Shown here piece by piece: positions 13,015 through 21,104 of a stretch of 22,303 bases of DNA (the stretch's first letter is position 1; each line of letters opens with the position of its first letter). Made by a program: the position numbers and the translations under genes. Below the pieces are notes generated by a model. It was given only the letters and a program-made list of their open reading frames with translations. It was not told where the DNA came from and did not search any database. Location: NCBI RefSeq assembly GCF_002498065.1, contig NZ_DAFZ01000115.1, positions 1,859 through 24,161 on the forward strand. Direction: 5' to 3'. Source of the stretch: Methanoculleus sp. UBA208 (GTDB lineage Archaea > Halobacteriota > Methanomicrobia > Methanomicrobiales > Methanoculleaceae).

Positions 13015-13512
13015 ATGGAAAGTAGCCACCTAAAACCCCTCATCGTGAACGGTGCTGTCATCACCGTCTCTTCGACCCGGAAACCCGAGACCGACACCAG
13101 CGGAAAGGCGCTCGTGGATCTCCTCACCGCTGCCGGCATCGAGGTGACCCACTACGCCATCATCCCCGACGACCAGGAGCGGATCCGCTCCGAGGTCCGG
13201 GCGGCGCTTTCGCGTGCCAACTGCGTCATCGTCACCGGGGGCACCGGGCTCACCCCGGACGACGTGACCATCGAGGCGGTCGCGCCGCTGCTCTCAAAGA
13301 CCATCGACGGGTTCGGTGAACTCTTCCGCCTGAAGAGTTACGAGGAGATCGGGACAGCCGCGATCCTCTCGCGGGCGATCGCGGGCGTCGTCGACGGCCG
13401 GGCGGTCTTCTGCATCCCGGGTTCGACGAAGGCGGTCACCCTCGCCGCCCGGGAGATCATCATCCCCGAGGTCCGGCACATTCTCAACCACGCCTCGTCG
13501 GGTCAGCGGTAG
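13015..13512 (+). CDS. moaB: MoaB/MogA-family molybdopterin biosynthesis protein
   Basis: MoaB/MogA proteins adenylylate molybdopterin before metal insertion, giving molybdenum or tungsten cofactor. Formylmethanofuran dehydrogenase and formate dehydrogenase of methanogens depend on it. The 165-residue protein has the family's VSSTRKPETDTSGKAL opening and the VTGGTGLTPDDVTIEAV nucleotide loop (73-89). It also has LFRLKSYEEIGTAAILSRA (103-121) and a CIPGSTKAV phosphate loop (133-141). All are intact and the length is normal. It is the only rightward gene next to the origin. The last ten bases overlap the end of the convergent cgi121 gene. GGAAG about eight bases before the ATG is a weak ribosome site. 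Confidence 0.93.
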   Translation: MESSHLKPLIVNGAVITVSSTRKPETDTSGKALVDLLTAAGIEVTHYAIIPDDQERIRSEVRAALSRANCVIVTGGTGLTPDDVTIEAVAPLLSKTIDGFGELFRLKSYEEIGTAAILSRAIAGVVDGRAVFCIPGSTKAVTLAAREIIIPEVRHILNHASSGQR

Positions 13513-14021
13513 ACGTCGAGGAGCGCCACCCGCTCAAGCACCAGTTCGCGGAACCGGTCCTCCCCAACCACTGCGACCTCCTCGGGGGTGATCCCGAAGA
13601 GGTCCGCGAGGCGCGCCCGTTTCTCGGGATCGATCTCCTCCTCCGGGTCGTCATCGACGAACCGCACGAGACCGGCAAGGCGGTCCCGGACGCCGGGCGC
13701 CGGGGGGCAGACGGCGACGTACGACCGGTTCTCTCCCGGGTGAATCCCGAAGGACGAGGCCGTCTGACACTGCCGGGTTCCCGCGGCGTAGAGGAGCGCC
13801 TCCATCTCGATTGAGTTTGCGATCGGGTCGCCCCGGGTCCACGACCGCCAGGCGTGCCGGAGCGCCGCCTCCACGTGGCCGCGCCCGGCAAGGCGGTCGG
13901 CGTCGAAGAGGATGATGTGGGTCCCGAACTCGTCGGCCGCCGCGCGGACCTTTCGGAGAAAGACGACGTTCTCGTCGACCGTAAAGACCGCCCGGTAGGT
14001 ATCGCATGCTATCTCTGTCAT
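13503..14021 (-). CDS. cgi121: KEOPS complex subunit Cgi121
   Basis: KEOPS makes the t6A base of ANN-decoding tRNAs; Cgi121 helps the Bud32/Kae1 part recognise tRNA. The protein shows the archaeal Cgi121 pattern: HIILFDADRLAGRGHVEAAL, then ANSIEMEALLYAAGTRQC and the following SSFGIHPGE. The variable C-terminal part is acidic. I choose the ATG at 14019-14021 (172 residues) because GGTGA lies five bases upstream. A GTG at 14028-14030 overlapping the hel308 stop is possible. It directly follows hel308 and is probably translated from the same message. Its 3' end overlaps moaB by ten bases on the other strand. Confidence 0.9.
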   Translation of the reverse strand: MTEIACDTYRAVFTVDENVVFLRKVRAAADEFGTHIILFDADRLAGRGHVEAALRHAWRSWTRGDPIANSIEMEALLYAAGTRQCQTASSFGIHPGENRSYVAVCPPAPGVRDRLAGLVRFVDDDPEEEIDPEKRARLADLFGITPEEVAVVGEDRFRELVLERVALLDVYR

Positions 14022-14026
14022 TTCGT

Positions 14027-16165
14027 TCACCCGAACCGGGAAAGGGTCGACTGCTCCTCGCCGGCATTCCCGATCTCGTCCCGGGCACCATCGAGCTGCT
14101 CGAAGACCTGTGCGGCGATCCCCTGCCCGAGAACCTTCCCGACCTTCTCCGGCCCCGCTTCCCGGAGCGCCTCGATCGAGTCGATACCGTTGTTGAAGAG
14201 CCGGCGGGCCCGGACCCGGCCGATCCCCCGGATCCTGATGAGCGGCAGGAGCTCCTTCCTGATGCCGTGTTTGGTCCGGAGTTCCATCTCCTCGATGGGG
14301 GCCTTGAGGTGCGGGGCAAAGAGCCCGGCGAGTTGCCGGCTCGCGTGGACCAGCCAGGCCACGCTCTCCACCATCCCGTAGACGTCGCCCGGGCCGACGC
14401 TGTAGCGCTCGCAGATCACGTCTTCGCCCACCTCATCGGCCCAGTCGGCGAGGAGGAGCGCGGTCTTGAGGCTCCGGTCGAACCCCTCGCCCGCGTCCCA
14501 GGGGATCTCCGTCCAGAGTTCGTCCCGGTGGTCGGCCAGGAACCGGTCGAGGGCGTACATGTCGTTTCTCCTGACATAGAGCGTCGGCATATCCGGTGTC
14601 GAGCAGAGGAGATGCAGAAGGCCGATATCGGTGTATTCTCTCCGGCCCGTCATCGCCGTCACGATCACCTCGGCGCTTCTCGGGTCGATGTAGAGCCGGG
14701 AGACGAGCGACCCGTACTCGGTGGCCTCGAGCCACTCCCCCACCTCGGTGATCATCTCGCTCTCGCGCAGGAACTCAAGCACCCGGTCGACCGCCCGCGA
14801 GAGCGCACGCGGGCTCTCGCCCTGGTGGGCGTAGAACGTCCCGTCCATGAACCCCAGGACCTCGCCGCGTTCGCGGGCGAAGTTGGTGGCGATGAGCGAG
14901 AGGATATGGGTGCAGAGGACCGCCTCGTCCGCGCACCGGCTCCGGACGTCTTCCGCCGGCGCCTCGATGTAGCAGTCGAAGAGCTCGTCGACCATCTCCT
15001 CGGACTTCGCGATCAGGACGGCCTCGCCGTAGGGGTCGAGACGCGGCCGTCCGGCCCGCCCGGCCATCTGCCGGTACTCCCGGACCGGGATCGGGACCAT
15101 CCCCTCCCCGGCGTTGAACCGGAGGTAGTCGCGGACGATCACCCGCCGGGCGGGGAGGTTTAAGCCGGCCGCGAGCGTCGGGGTCGAGGCGATCGCCTTG
15201 ATCTGCCCCTCGCGGAACCCCGCCTCGACGAGCTGGCGCTCCTCCCGCGAGAGCCCCGCGTGGTGGAACGCCGCCCCCTGGGCGACGCAGGCGGCGAGGG
15301 TCTTTCCCATATCGGTCGAGGCGCTCGACCGTATCTTATCAGCGTAGCCGGCGAGGACGGGGTTTGCGATTTTTAAGCCCGATGCCGCGCGTTTCGCGAA
15401 CGCTTCGGCGTTCTTCCTCGAGCTGACGAAGACCAGGCACTGCCCACCCTCCGCGACCGTGTCGAGGACGAGGTCCAGGTCCTCGTACTTGCTCTTTCGC
15501 CCGACCTCCCGGATGTCGTCGGCAAACCTGATGCCGTCCTCGAAGAAGACCCCTTCCCGGAGGTCGACCGGCCGCCACTCGCTCTCGACGAGTTCGGCGT
15601 CCAGCCACCCGGCGAGATCGGCAGGGTTCCCGATGGTCGCCGAGAGGGCGATGATCTGCATATCCGGGTTCTTGTGCCGGAGTTTTGCGATCACCATCTC
15701 GACCGTCGCTCCCCGGGAGGGGTCGTCGATCAGGTGGACCTCGTCGACGACGAGCAGGCTGATCTCCGAAAGCCACGGCGTCCGGTTCCGCAGGAGCGAG
15801 TCCACCTTCTCGCTCGTCGCGACGATGATATCGTTCCTTCCCAGGTACTCGTCTCTTCGATCGAAGTCGCCGGTCGCGATCCCGACACGGAGGCCTTTCC
15901 CCGAGAACTCCTCGAACTTCTCGCTCGCGAGCGCCCGCAAAGGAACGATGTAGAGGCACTTGCCGCCCCTCGCCACCTGATGGTGCATCGCCATCTCGGC
16001 GACCAGGGTCTTGCCGCTCGCGGTGGGGATGGCGACGAGGAGGTTCTTTCCCGAAAAAAGGCCCGCTTCGACGCAGGCGGCCTGCGGCGGGTAAAGTTCC
16101 GTGATCCCGCCGGCAATGTAGCCGGCCGCGAGGTCCGGCGGGACGGGGAGATCGGCTATCTCCAT
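14027..16165 (-). CDS. hel308: Hel308 superfamily 2 DNA helicase
   Basis: Hel308 is an ATP-dependent 3'-5' helicase that acts at stalled or branched replication forks. The 712-residue protein has Q-motif region LYPPQAACVEAG (24-35), Walker A AIPTASGKT (45-53), DEVH at 141-144, SAT at 175-177, and motif VI QMAGRAGRPR at 366-375. A winged helix, a ratchet domain and a C-terminal helix-hairpin-helix (IRIRGIGRVRARRLFNNGI) follow. The length is typical and no motif is damaged. The 5' flank carries an ORB-like site whose GAAGGGG lies five bases before the ATG and could also serve as ribosome site. cgi121 follows immediately. A fork-repair helicase next to an origin is suggestive but may be coincidence. 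Confidence 0.97.
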   Translation of the reverse strand: MEIADLPVPPDLAAGYIAGGITELYPPQAACVEAGLFSGKNLLVAIPTASGKTLVAEMAMHHQVARGGKCLYIVPLRALASEKFEEFSGKGLRVGIATGDFDRRDEYLGRNDIIVATSEKVDSLLRNRTPWLSEISLLVVDEVHLIDDPSRGATVEMVIAKLRHKNPDMQIIALSATIGNPADLAGWLDAELVESEWRPVDLREGVFFEDGIRFADDIREVGRKSKYEDLDLVLDTVAEGGQCLVFVSSRKNAEAFAKRAASGLKIANPVLAGYADKIRSSASTDMGKTLAACVAQGAAFHHAGLSREERQLVEAGFREGQIKAIASTPTLAAGLNLPARRVIVRDYLRFNAGEGMVPIPVREYRQMAGRAGRPRLDPYGEAVLIAKSEEMVDELFDCYIEAPAEDVRSRCADEAVLCTHILSLIATNFARERGEVLGFMDGTFYAHQGESPRALSRAVDRVLEFLRESEMITEVGEWLEATEYGSLVSRLYIDPRSAEVIVTAMTGRREYTDIGLLHLLCSTPDMPTLYVRRNDMYALDRFLADHRDELWTEIPWDAGEGFDRSLKTALLLADWADEVGEDVICERYSVGPGDVYGMVESVAWLVHASRQLAGLFAPHLKAPIEEMELRTKHGIRKELLPLIRIRGIGRVRARRLFNNGIDSIEALREAGPEKVGKVLGQGIAAQVFEQLDGARDEIGNAGEEQSTLSRFG

Positions 16166-16169
16166 GTGT

Positions 16170-16191
16170 ACCCCTTCATTTCCACTGCAAA
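16170..16191 (-). other. ORB-like site F at the hel308 start
   Basis: The minus strand reads TTTGCAGTGG then AAATGAAGGGGT. The G-string half is identical to box A; the dyad has one mismatch. It ends five bases before the hel308 ATG, so the GAAGGGG part may simply be a Shine-Dalgarno sequence. Binding by Orc1 is possible but less certain than for boxes A, B, C and E. Confidence 0.45.
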
Positions 16192-16241
16192 CCGCATATC
16201 TTCCGTATTGTCATGGGCAGGGTCGGTCCGGCCCGGTCGCA

Positions 16242-16784
16242 TCACGAGTAGTACTCCAGCATCGCCTGCTTGGCTTCCTTCTTCTTCCGGTCGAGGAACC
16301 CGTAGACATGCTCGTGCGGCACGCCCTGGATCAGCATCTCGATCGCTTTCCTCGCGGTCTCGGCCTGATCCGGGAGACCGATGATCGCGACGGTCTTGCC
16401 GTGAACCGAGATCTCTGTCGCGGTCATATCCTCGATCTGGGCGCGGGACGTTCCCGACTTCCCGATGATCCGGCCCCGGAGCCGTTCGAGCTGCCGGTTC
16501 GTCCCCGAAAGGTCGGCAAGGTCGAGGATATCGAGCATCATATCTTCATCGTCGAGGAGACGGAACGCACGCTCCGGCGAGAACCCCCGGTTGATCGCGG
16601 AGACGACGTTCGTCGCCGTCATGACGCCGACGGGGTCCTCCCCTTCGAGCGTCACCAGTCCTTCCTCGCTGTCGATCCGGAGGGTTATCCCGGTCTTCTC
16701 TTCGATCTCGCGTTTCGTGGACCCGCTTTTGCCGATGAGTACACCGATCCTCGCTGTTGAAACTTTCATCTCCTGTATGGTCAT
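16242..16784 (-). CDS. Two-KH-domain RNA-processing protein (Pno1/Dim2-like)
   Basis: The 180-residue protein has two KH domains, each with the RNA-contacting loop: IGKSG at 17-21 (VLIGKSGSTKREIEEKTG) and IGKSG at 107-111 (RIIGKSGTSRAQIEDMT). It matches the archaeal relatives of eukaryotic Pno1/Dim2, which work in small-subunit rRNA maturation. ATG 16784 is used; an internal ATG at 16769 (residue 6) is possible, but GGAG there abuts the codon. It follows the RIO1 kinase by 23 nt. In eukaryotes Pno1 and Rio kinases act together on pre-40S particles, so this pairing supports the call. The symbol is left blank because archaeal naming varies. Confidence 0.92.
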   Translation of the reverse strand: MTIQEMKVSTARIGVLIGKSGSTKREIEEKTGITLRIDSEEGLVTLEGEDPVGVMTATNVVSAINRGFSPERAFRLLDDEDMMLDILDLADLSGTNRQLERLRGRIIGKSGTSRAQIEDMTATEISVHGKTVAIIGLPDQAETARKAIEMLIQGVPHEHVYGFLDRKKKEAKQAMLEYYS

Positions 16785-16807
16785 GGTTGCATCCCTTCTT
16801 CCGGTGT

Positions 16808-17584
16808 TCAGGGCTCCCGGCGTCCGGTGCCGACGAGCGTTTTGATGATCTCCTCTTCGTTTTGCACGTCGCAGTAGCGGGAGAAATATCGATTGAGGTT
16901 CTTGATATCCCGGACCAGAAACGCAGATGCCCGCGGGTGATCCAGGGTGACCGCCTGTCCCATATCGATCAGGTATGGTTTCTCGTGGTAGAGGATATTG
17001 TATTCGGAGAGGTCGGCGTGAACCAGGCGCGCCTCCCGGTAGAGCCGCTCCACGTAGCCGAGGATCTCGCGGTATACCGCGCCGTAATCCTCGACCTCGG
17101 CGTTCCGGAGCTGCGGATACGGCATCTCGTCTTCGCCCAGGAACTCCATTAAGAGGATGTTGCGGTCGAACGCGAGCGGTTCGGGGGCCGGAATCCCCGC
17201 CTCGTGCGCCCGGGCCAGGTTGCTGAACTCCTTTTTGGTCCAGGCGAAGATAAGGCCCTTGCGCGTCCCCCGGACGCTCGAGAACCGGCGGTCCCCCGCC
17301 AGGTACTCGGCCATCGCCTTGAAATTCGCGGTCTGGATACGGTAGATCTTGATGGCGAGCCCCCGCCCGTCGCGCTCGCCGTAGAAGACGTTCGCCTCTT
17401 TCCCGGTGCTGATCGGCCCGCCGATGACCGAGATCAGTTTTTTCTGGACGAGCTTGTAGAGGGCGAGAAGGGTGACCTCGTCGAAGACGTCGTCCCGTAC
17501 CTTCACCGTATCGGCGTCTTTTATCCTGACGCCCATCGCCTCTATCTTGCGGTCGAACCGCTCGTGCTCGTCTCTCTGACCCAC
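16808..17584 (-). CDS. rio1: RIO1-family serine kinase/ATPase
   Basis: Rio proteins use ATP to drive late small-subunit maturation. The 258-residue form has the RIO nucleotide loop STGKEANVF (59-67), K79 in AIKIY, catalytic D191 and N196 in HADLSEYNIL, and metal-binding D207 in LIDMGQAV. The N-terminal part (DTVKVRDDVFDEVTLLALYKL) is typical of archaeal Rio1. I choose the GTG at 17582-17584: GGTGA stands seven bases upstream, inside the end of tyrS, and all conserved residues follow it. The longer open frame upstream is a shadow of tyrS. It lies between tyrS and the KH protein in the leftward series. Confidence 0.93.
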   Translation of the reverse strand: MGQRDEHERFDRKIEAMGVRIKDADTVKVRDDVFDEVTLLALYKLVQKKLISVIGGPISTGKEANVFYGERDGRGLAIKIYRIQTANFKAMAEYLAGDRRFSSVRGTRKGLIFAWTKKEFSNLARAHEAGIPAPEPLAFDRNILLMEFLGEDEMPYPQLRNAEVEDYGAVYREILGYVERLYREARLVHADLSEYNILYHEKPYLIDMGQAVTLDHPRASAFLVRDIKNLNRYFSRYCDVQNEEEIIKTLVGTGRREP

Positions 17585-17591
17585 GGCCGGA

Positions 17592-18539
17592 TCACCTGCT
17601 GCAGACGTAATCGTGTACGGGGGCGAGGATATCGATGAGGTGGGCTGCGGCGGCGTTCTTGAGGTCCAGCGGGTGAATCTCGCCCGCCGCGTAGGCTCGT
17701 TCCAGGTCCTCGTAGGCGGCAAACTCACGGTCGCCGCCGAACTTCTCGGGCCGGCGGATGACGACCGCACCCGCCCGGGGGAAGACGTGGTAGCGCAGGA
17801 TCTCCAGCACCGGGTTGTTCTCGACCTCGGGCGGGCAGAACGCCTTCTTCATCTTCTTTTTGATATCCTCCTCGGAGTCGGCGACCGATATGACGTTTCC
17901 GGCCGACGACGACATCTTCTTCCCGTCGAGGCCGTTGATGATCGGCGTATGGATGCAGACCGGCGCCGGATACCCGATCGAGGGAAGGTGTTCCCGGGCG
18001 AGCATGTGAATCTTTCGCTGGTCGATCCCCCCGACGGCGGCGTCCACCTCAAGCGTCGCGATATCGACCATCTGCATGATGGGGTAGACCATCTGGGAGA
18101 CCGTCGGGTTGTCCATCTGCCGCCCGACCTCGTCCATGCTCCTCTTCGCCCGGTTGAGGGTGATCGCCTGGGAGAGTTCGAGAACGGCAAGCTCGTACTC
18201 CGGCGTGAGCTGCACTTCCGAGCCGAGGACGTAGTTTGCGCCGCGGAGGCCGAGCCCCTCAAAGCAGCGGCGGTTGTACTCGGCCGTCTCCCGGATCTCT
18301 TCCATCGTTCCCTTGCGGTTCAGGAACGCGTGGAGGTCGGCGATGAGCACCGTCACCTCGAACCCCGCCTGCTGCAGGTCCATCAGCTTGTTCACCGTCA
18401 CCATGTGGCCGAGATGAATCTCCCCGCTCGGCTCATAGCCGGTGTAGACCCGCCTGACCGGACGGTCGATGAGCGCACGCAGTTCCTCGTCGGTGACGAC
18501 CTCTACCGTATTCCGCGTCACCAGTTCATACGGATCCAT
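17592..18539 (-). CDS. tyrS: Tyrosyl-tRNA synthetase, archaeal type
   Basis: This class I synthetase charges tRNA-Tyr. The 315-residue protein has a HIGH-type motif HLGH at 42-45 (GYEPSGEIHLGHMV) and KMSSS at 208-212. The tyrosine pocket is recognisable in YTGYEPSG and in the QMDNPTVSQMVYPIMQ segment. The compact length without an S4 tail is the archaeal/eukaryotic form. The ATG at 18537-18539 (MDPYELVTRN) is preferred to the open frame upstream, which has no family similarity. There is no clear ribosome site; a short leader is likely. The gene follows gap by 54 nt and precedes rio1, whose ribosome site overlaps its stop. Confidence 0.96.
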   Translation of the reverse strand: MDPYELVTRNTVEVVTDEELRALIDRPVRRVYTGYEPSGEIHLGHMVTVNKLMDLQQAGFEVTVLIADLHAFLNRKGTMEEIRETAEYNRRCFEGLGLRGANYVLGSEVQLTPEYELAVLELSQAITLNRAKRSMDEVGRQMDNPTVSQMVYPIMQMVDIATLEVDAAVGGIDQRKIHMLAREHLPSIGYPAPVCIHTPIINGLDGKKMSSSAGNVISVADSEEDIKKKMKKAFCPPEVENNPVLEILRYHVFPRAGAVVIRRPEKFGGDREFAAYEDLERAYAAGEIHPLDLKNAAAAHLIDILAPVHDYVCSR

Positions 18540-18593
18540 TAAAAATAGTGGGTCTGCCGGAGAGTTAATCCTTCTTCCTCCCCCGCTCTCCAT

Positions 18594-19619
18594 TCACCCG
18601 ATAGCGACGAGACCGAGCGCTTCGTTGGTCATCCGGATGGACTCTTCCGGATCTTTTACGGTTCCCATCAGGGCGCGGATGCAATCGATGTTCTCCGGGA
18701 TGACGTCGGCCTCCTGGTGGATCGCCTGGAAGCAGTAGAACTCCTTGCCGTTCAGGATCGAGACCGACTCCTCGAAGACCCCGTTCTCCCAGAGGTCCGT
18801 CCTCGGCCGGCCGAGGTCCTGGGTGTACTCACGGAGCTGGGCGTTGCTCTTGATTCCGGTGGCCTTGCGGACGAGGCCGATCCGGCTGTGGTCCTCAAAG
18901 ACCTTCAGCACCTCCTCGCGGGTGGTCTCCTTCTTCAAGTCCATCTGGATCGTGTGCATGTGCATAAACGTCGTCGGGACGATCATCGCGAGGGTGACGA
19001 TGTCGATCTGCGGGAGGACGGTCCTGACGTCGGGGCCGTGGTGGCTCGGGATCGTGGCCGGGTTGAGGACGATGGCGTCGATCGGTCCCCGCTTGATGTC
19101 GTCGGGGTCCGCTCCGCGCCGGACCATCACCGCCCGGACCCGCGCGACGCCGAAGGCCTGGTCCAGGGCGTGGATGACCCGGACGAGCCCGGTGGAGTTG
19201 CACGAGACGACCCGGGCGAACTGCTTTCCTGCGGCCTCGTTGTAGTTCGCGTGGGCGTTGAAGGAGAACCCGGCGACCTCGTGCTCCTCGCCGCCCTGGA
19301 AGATCGCCTTTTTGCCGAGTTTCTCGTAGATCGGCCGGTTCTTCTCCCCGACGCCGCCGGGGGTGGCGTCCACGATGATGTCGGCGGCTTTCAGCATCGC
19401 ATCGACGTCGCCGGCGACCTCGATGCCGGCCTTCTCGAACGCCTGCTTTTTGCCGAGATCTGCAATGTAAAGAGGATACCCGCGCTCTTTTGCGATGTAC
19501 GCCTCGGCGGAGACGCTGGTCTTTGAGACCCCTATCACTTCCATGTCGGGCTGTGCGGCGACCGCATCGGCGACTCGCTTACCGATGGTGCCGTACCCGT
19601 TGATCGCGACTTTGATCAT
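18594..19619 (-). CDS. gap: Glyceraldehyde-3-phosphate dehydrogenase, archaeal type II
   Basis: This NAD(P)-dependent enzyme interconverts glyceraldehyde 3-phosphate and 1,3-bisphosphoglycerate, mainly for gluconeogenesis in methanogens. The 341-residue protein begins with the Rossmann motif MIKVAINGYGTIGKRVADAV. It has the archaeal DATPGGVGEKN stretch (84-94), nucleophile C140 in VVSCNSTGLVR, and a later His in TTFMHMHTIQM. ATG 19619 is selected since the Rossmann strand starts there and a TATA box (19644-19651) places the transcript start within a few bases, making it almost leaderless. It is the first gene of a leftward series that continues with tyrS, rio1 and the KH gene. Confidence 0.97.
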   Translation of the reverse strand: MIKVAINGYGTIGKRVADAVAAQPDMEVIGVSKTSVSAEAYIAKERGYPLYIADLGKKQAFEKAGIEVAGDVDAMLKAADIIVDATPGGVGEKNRPIYEKLGKKAIFQGGEEHEVAGFSFNAHANYNEAAGKQFARVVSCNSTGLVRVIHALDQAFGVARVRAVMVRRGADPDDIKRGPIDAIVLNPATIPSHHGPDVRTVLPQIDIVTLAMIVPTTFMHMHTIQMDLKKETTREEVLKVFEDHSRIGLVRKATGIKSNAQLREYTQDLGRPRTDLWENGVFEESVSILNGKEFYCFQAIHQEADVIPENIDCIRALMGTVKDPEESIRMTNEALGLVAIG

Positions 19620-19643
19620 GCATGTTGGAATACAGAACAAAAA

Positions 19644-19651
19644 TTAATAAA
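19644..19651 (-). promoter_or_regulatory. TATA box of gap
   Basis: TTTATTAA on the minus strand, followed by a T-rich stretch. Its centre is 28 bases before the gap ATG, which predicts an almost leaderless message. Confidence 0.65.
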
Positions 19652-19864
19652 GGTTGCTGGTTTGGAAATAGCGAAGATATCAGGCGCTCTTATCGCCAAA
19701 AGGGATTCCGGAGTGCTCTTTATCCCCATCAGGCCGATTAAGTCGCGAAAGAGAGACCTCAAGGTATTAATGGGTTCCTTCACGCAGGCAGCAAGCAGGG
19801 GAGAGGGGCTCCTGCCGGAGATCTTCCGGCCGCCTCCTCCTGCAGGACCGGAGAGTGCGGCAGG

Positions 19865-19872
19865 ATTTATAA
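19865..19872 (+). promoter_or_regulatory. TATA box of the GNAT pair
   Basis: ATTTATAA lies 30 bases before the ATG at 19899, giving an expected leader of about six to ten bases. The 279 bases from 19620 to 19898 hold this, the gap promoter, and nothing else I can support. Confidence 0.6.
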
Positions 19873-19898
19873 CCGGCCGGTGCCATGAGCATATATCC

Positions 19899-20483
19899 AT
19901 GGAGAAACAGCCCATCCTCGCAACCGGCCGCCTGCTCCTGCGGCCGTATACCCTTGCGGACGCCCGTGCGGTTCAGCGGCTCTGCGGAGACTACGCCGTT
20001 GCCGCGACGACTCTCCTCCCCCATCCGTACCCGGACGGCCTCGCCGAGGCATGGATCGCCTCCCTCCGCGAGGGCATCGAGCGCGGCGACGCCGCAGCCT
20101 TCGCCGTCACGCTCGCCGGAGAGGGGCCCCTCATCGGCGGTGTCCGCCTGCGGATCGACCCGGCTCACGTCCGCGGGGAACTCGGGTTCTGGGTCGCGAA
20201 GCACTGCTGGGGCCGGGGGTATGCCACCGAGGCGGTCCGGGCGGTGATCGAGTACGGGTTCTCCGTGCTCGGGCTGCACCGGGTCCATGCCATGCATTTC
20301 TCCCGCAACCCTGCATCCGGCCGGGTGATGGAAAAGTGCGGGATGATCCGCGAAGGCCGCTTCAGGGAACATGTCCGGAAGTGGGGCATCTATGAGGATG
20401 TCGATCTCTGGGGGGTCCTCCGGGACCCGTCCGTCCGTCCCGGGGTAGAGATCCCCTCTCCGCCGGTAAAGGCACCCCTATGA
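19899..20483 (+). CDS. GNAT-family N-acetyltransferase (RimJ/RimL type), copy 1
   Basis: This 194-residue acetyltransferase starts MEKQPILATGRLLLRPYTLAD, the usual opening of the RimJ/RimL group (PF13302). The acetyl-CoA loop is WGRGYATEA, inside HCWGRGYATEAVRAVIEYGF. The later HRVHAMHFSRNPASGRVMEK helix and strand are followed by the CGM that precedes the last strand. The group acetylates ribosomal proteins, amino-acid-like toxins or antibiotics; no substrate is apparent. The start is fixed by the TATA box 30 bases ahead and by alignment with copy 2; the open frame continuing upstream to 19662 is not conserved. It overlaps copy 2 by four bases (ATGA). Confidence 0.9.
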   Translation: MEKQPILATGRLLLRPYTLADARAVQRLCGDYAVAATTLLPHPYPDGLAEAWIASLREGIERGDAAAFAVTLAGEGPLIGGVRLRIDPAHVRGELGFWVAKHCWGRGYATEAVRAVIEYGFSVLGLHRVHAMHFSRNPASGRVMEKCGMIREGRFREHVRKWGIYEDVDLWGVLRDPSVRPGVEIPSPPVKAPL

Positions 20484-21067
20484 CCGGACAGCCCGCCCTC
20501 GTAACCGACCGCCTGCTCCTGCGGCCGTTCACCCTCGCAGATGCCCCGGAGGTGCAGCGGCTTGCCGGCGACTACGAGGTCGCGTCACATGCTCTCGGTA
20601 TACCCTACCCCTACCCCGACGGAGCGGCTGAGAACTGGATTGCCACCCACCGCTCGGGGTTTGAGAAGGGGATGCACGTCGTCTACGCCGTCACCTGCCC
20701 GGAGGAGCAGGGTCCTGTCGGCGCAGTCGGGCTCGTGGAGGTGAATCGCCGTCACGGGCGGGCGGAGCTCAGCTACTGGGTCGCGAGGCACTGCTGGGGC
20801 CGGGGGTATGCCACCGAGGCTGCCCGGGCGACGATCGAGTACGGGTTCTCCGTGCTCGGGCTGCACCGGATTTATGCCATGCATTTTTCCAGGAATCCGG
20901 CGTCGGGCCGGGTGATGGAAAAGTGCGGGATGGTGCACGAGGCGCATCTCCGGGAGCATGACTGGAAATGGGGCGTCTTTGAGGATGTCGACGTCTGGGG
21001 AGTTCTCCATGACGAGTGGCTGGAGCGGTGCACGGTCCCGGCGATCCGGGAGTGCCGGGTACACTGA
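20480..21067 (+). CDS. GNAT-family N-acetyltransferase (RimJ/RimL type), copy 2
   Basis: This 195-residue paralogue of the preceding gene is nearly identical to it through the acetyl-CoA site (ARHCWGRGYATEAARATIEYG in two short blocks) and the FSRNPASGRVMEKCGM segment. The first third, which lines the substrate site, differs more, as does the C-terminal tail (ECRVH). That pattern is expected when two copies keep the fold but change substrate. The ATG overlaps the stop of copy 1 in ATGA form, so they are translated together. The enzyme's target is not evident. A homodimer or heterodimer with copy 1 is possible. Confidence 0.9.
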   Translation: MTGQPALVTDRLLLRPFTLADAPEVQRLAGDYEVASHALGIPYPYPDGAAENWIATHRSGFEKGMHVVYAVTCPEEQGPVGAVGLVEVNRRHGRAELSYWVARHCWGRGYATEAARATIEYGFSVLGLHRIYAMHFSRNPASGRVMEKCGMVHEAHLREHDWKWGVFEDVDVWGVLHDEWLERCTVPAIRECRVH

Positions 21068-21104
21068 ACCGGCCGGTTCAACCCTCCCACTCCTGCCGTA
21101 CGGG

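Noticed and set aside
14006..15163. A long plus-strand frame opposite hel308, and a similar one at 17613-18542 opposite tyrS.
   Set aside because: They are mirror frames of GC-rich genes with clear motifs on the minus strand. Their translations are rich in Asp, Arg, Pro and Val without any domain.
19662..19898. An 80-codon N-terminal extension of the first GNAT protein.
   Set aside because: It is not present in the paralogue, crosses the TATA box at 19865-19872, and has low-complexity Pro/Ser/Arg content.
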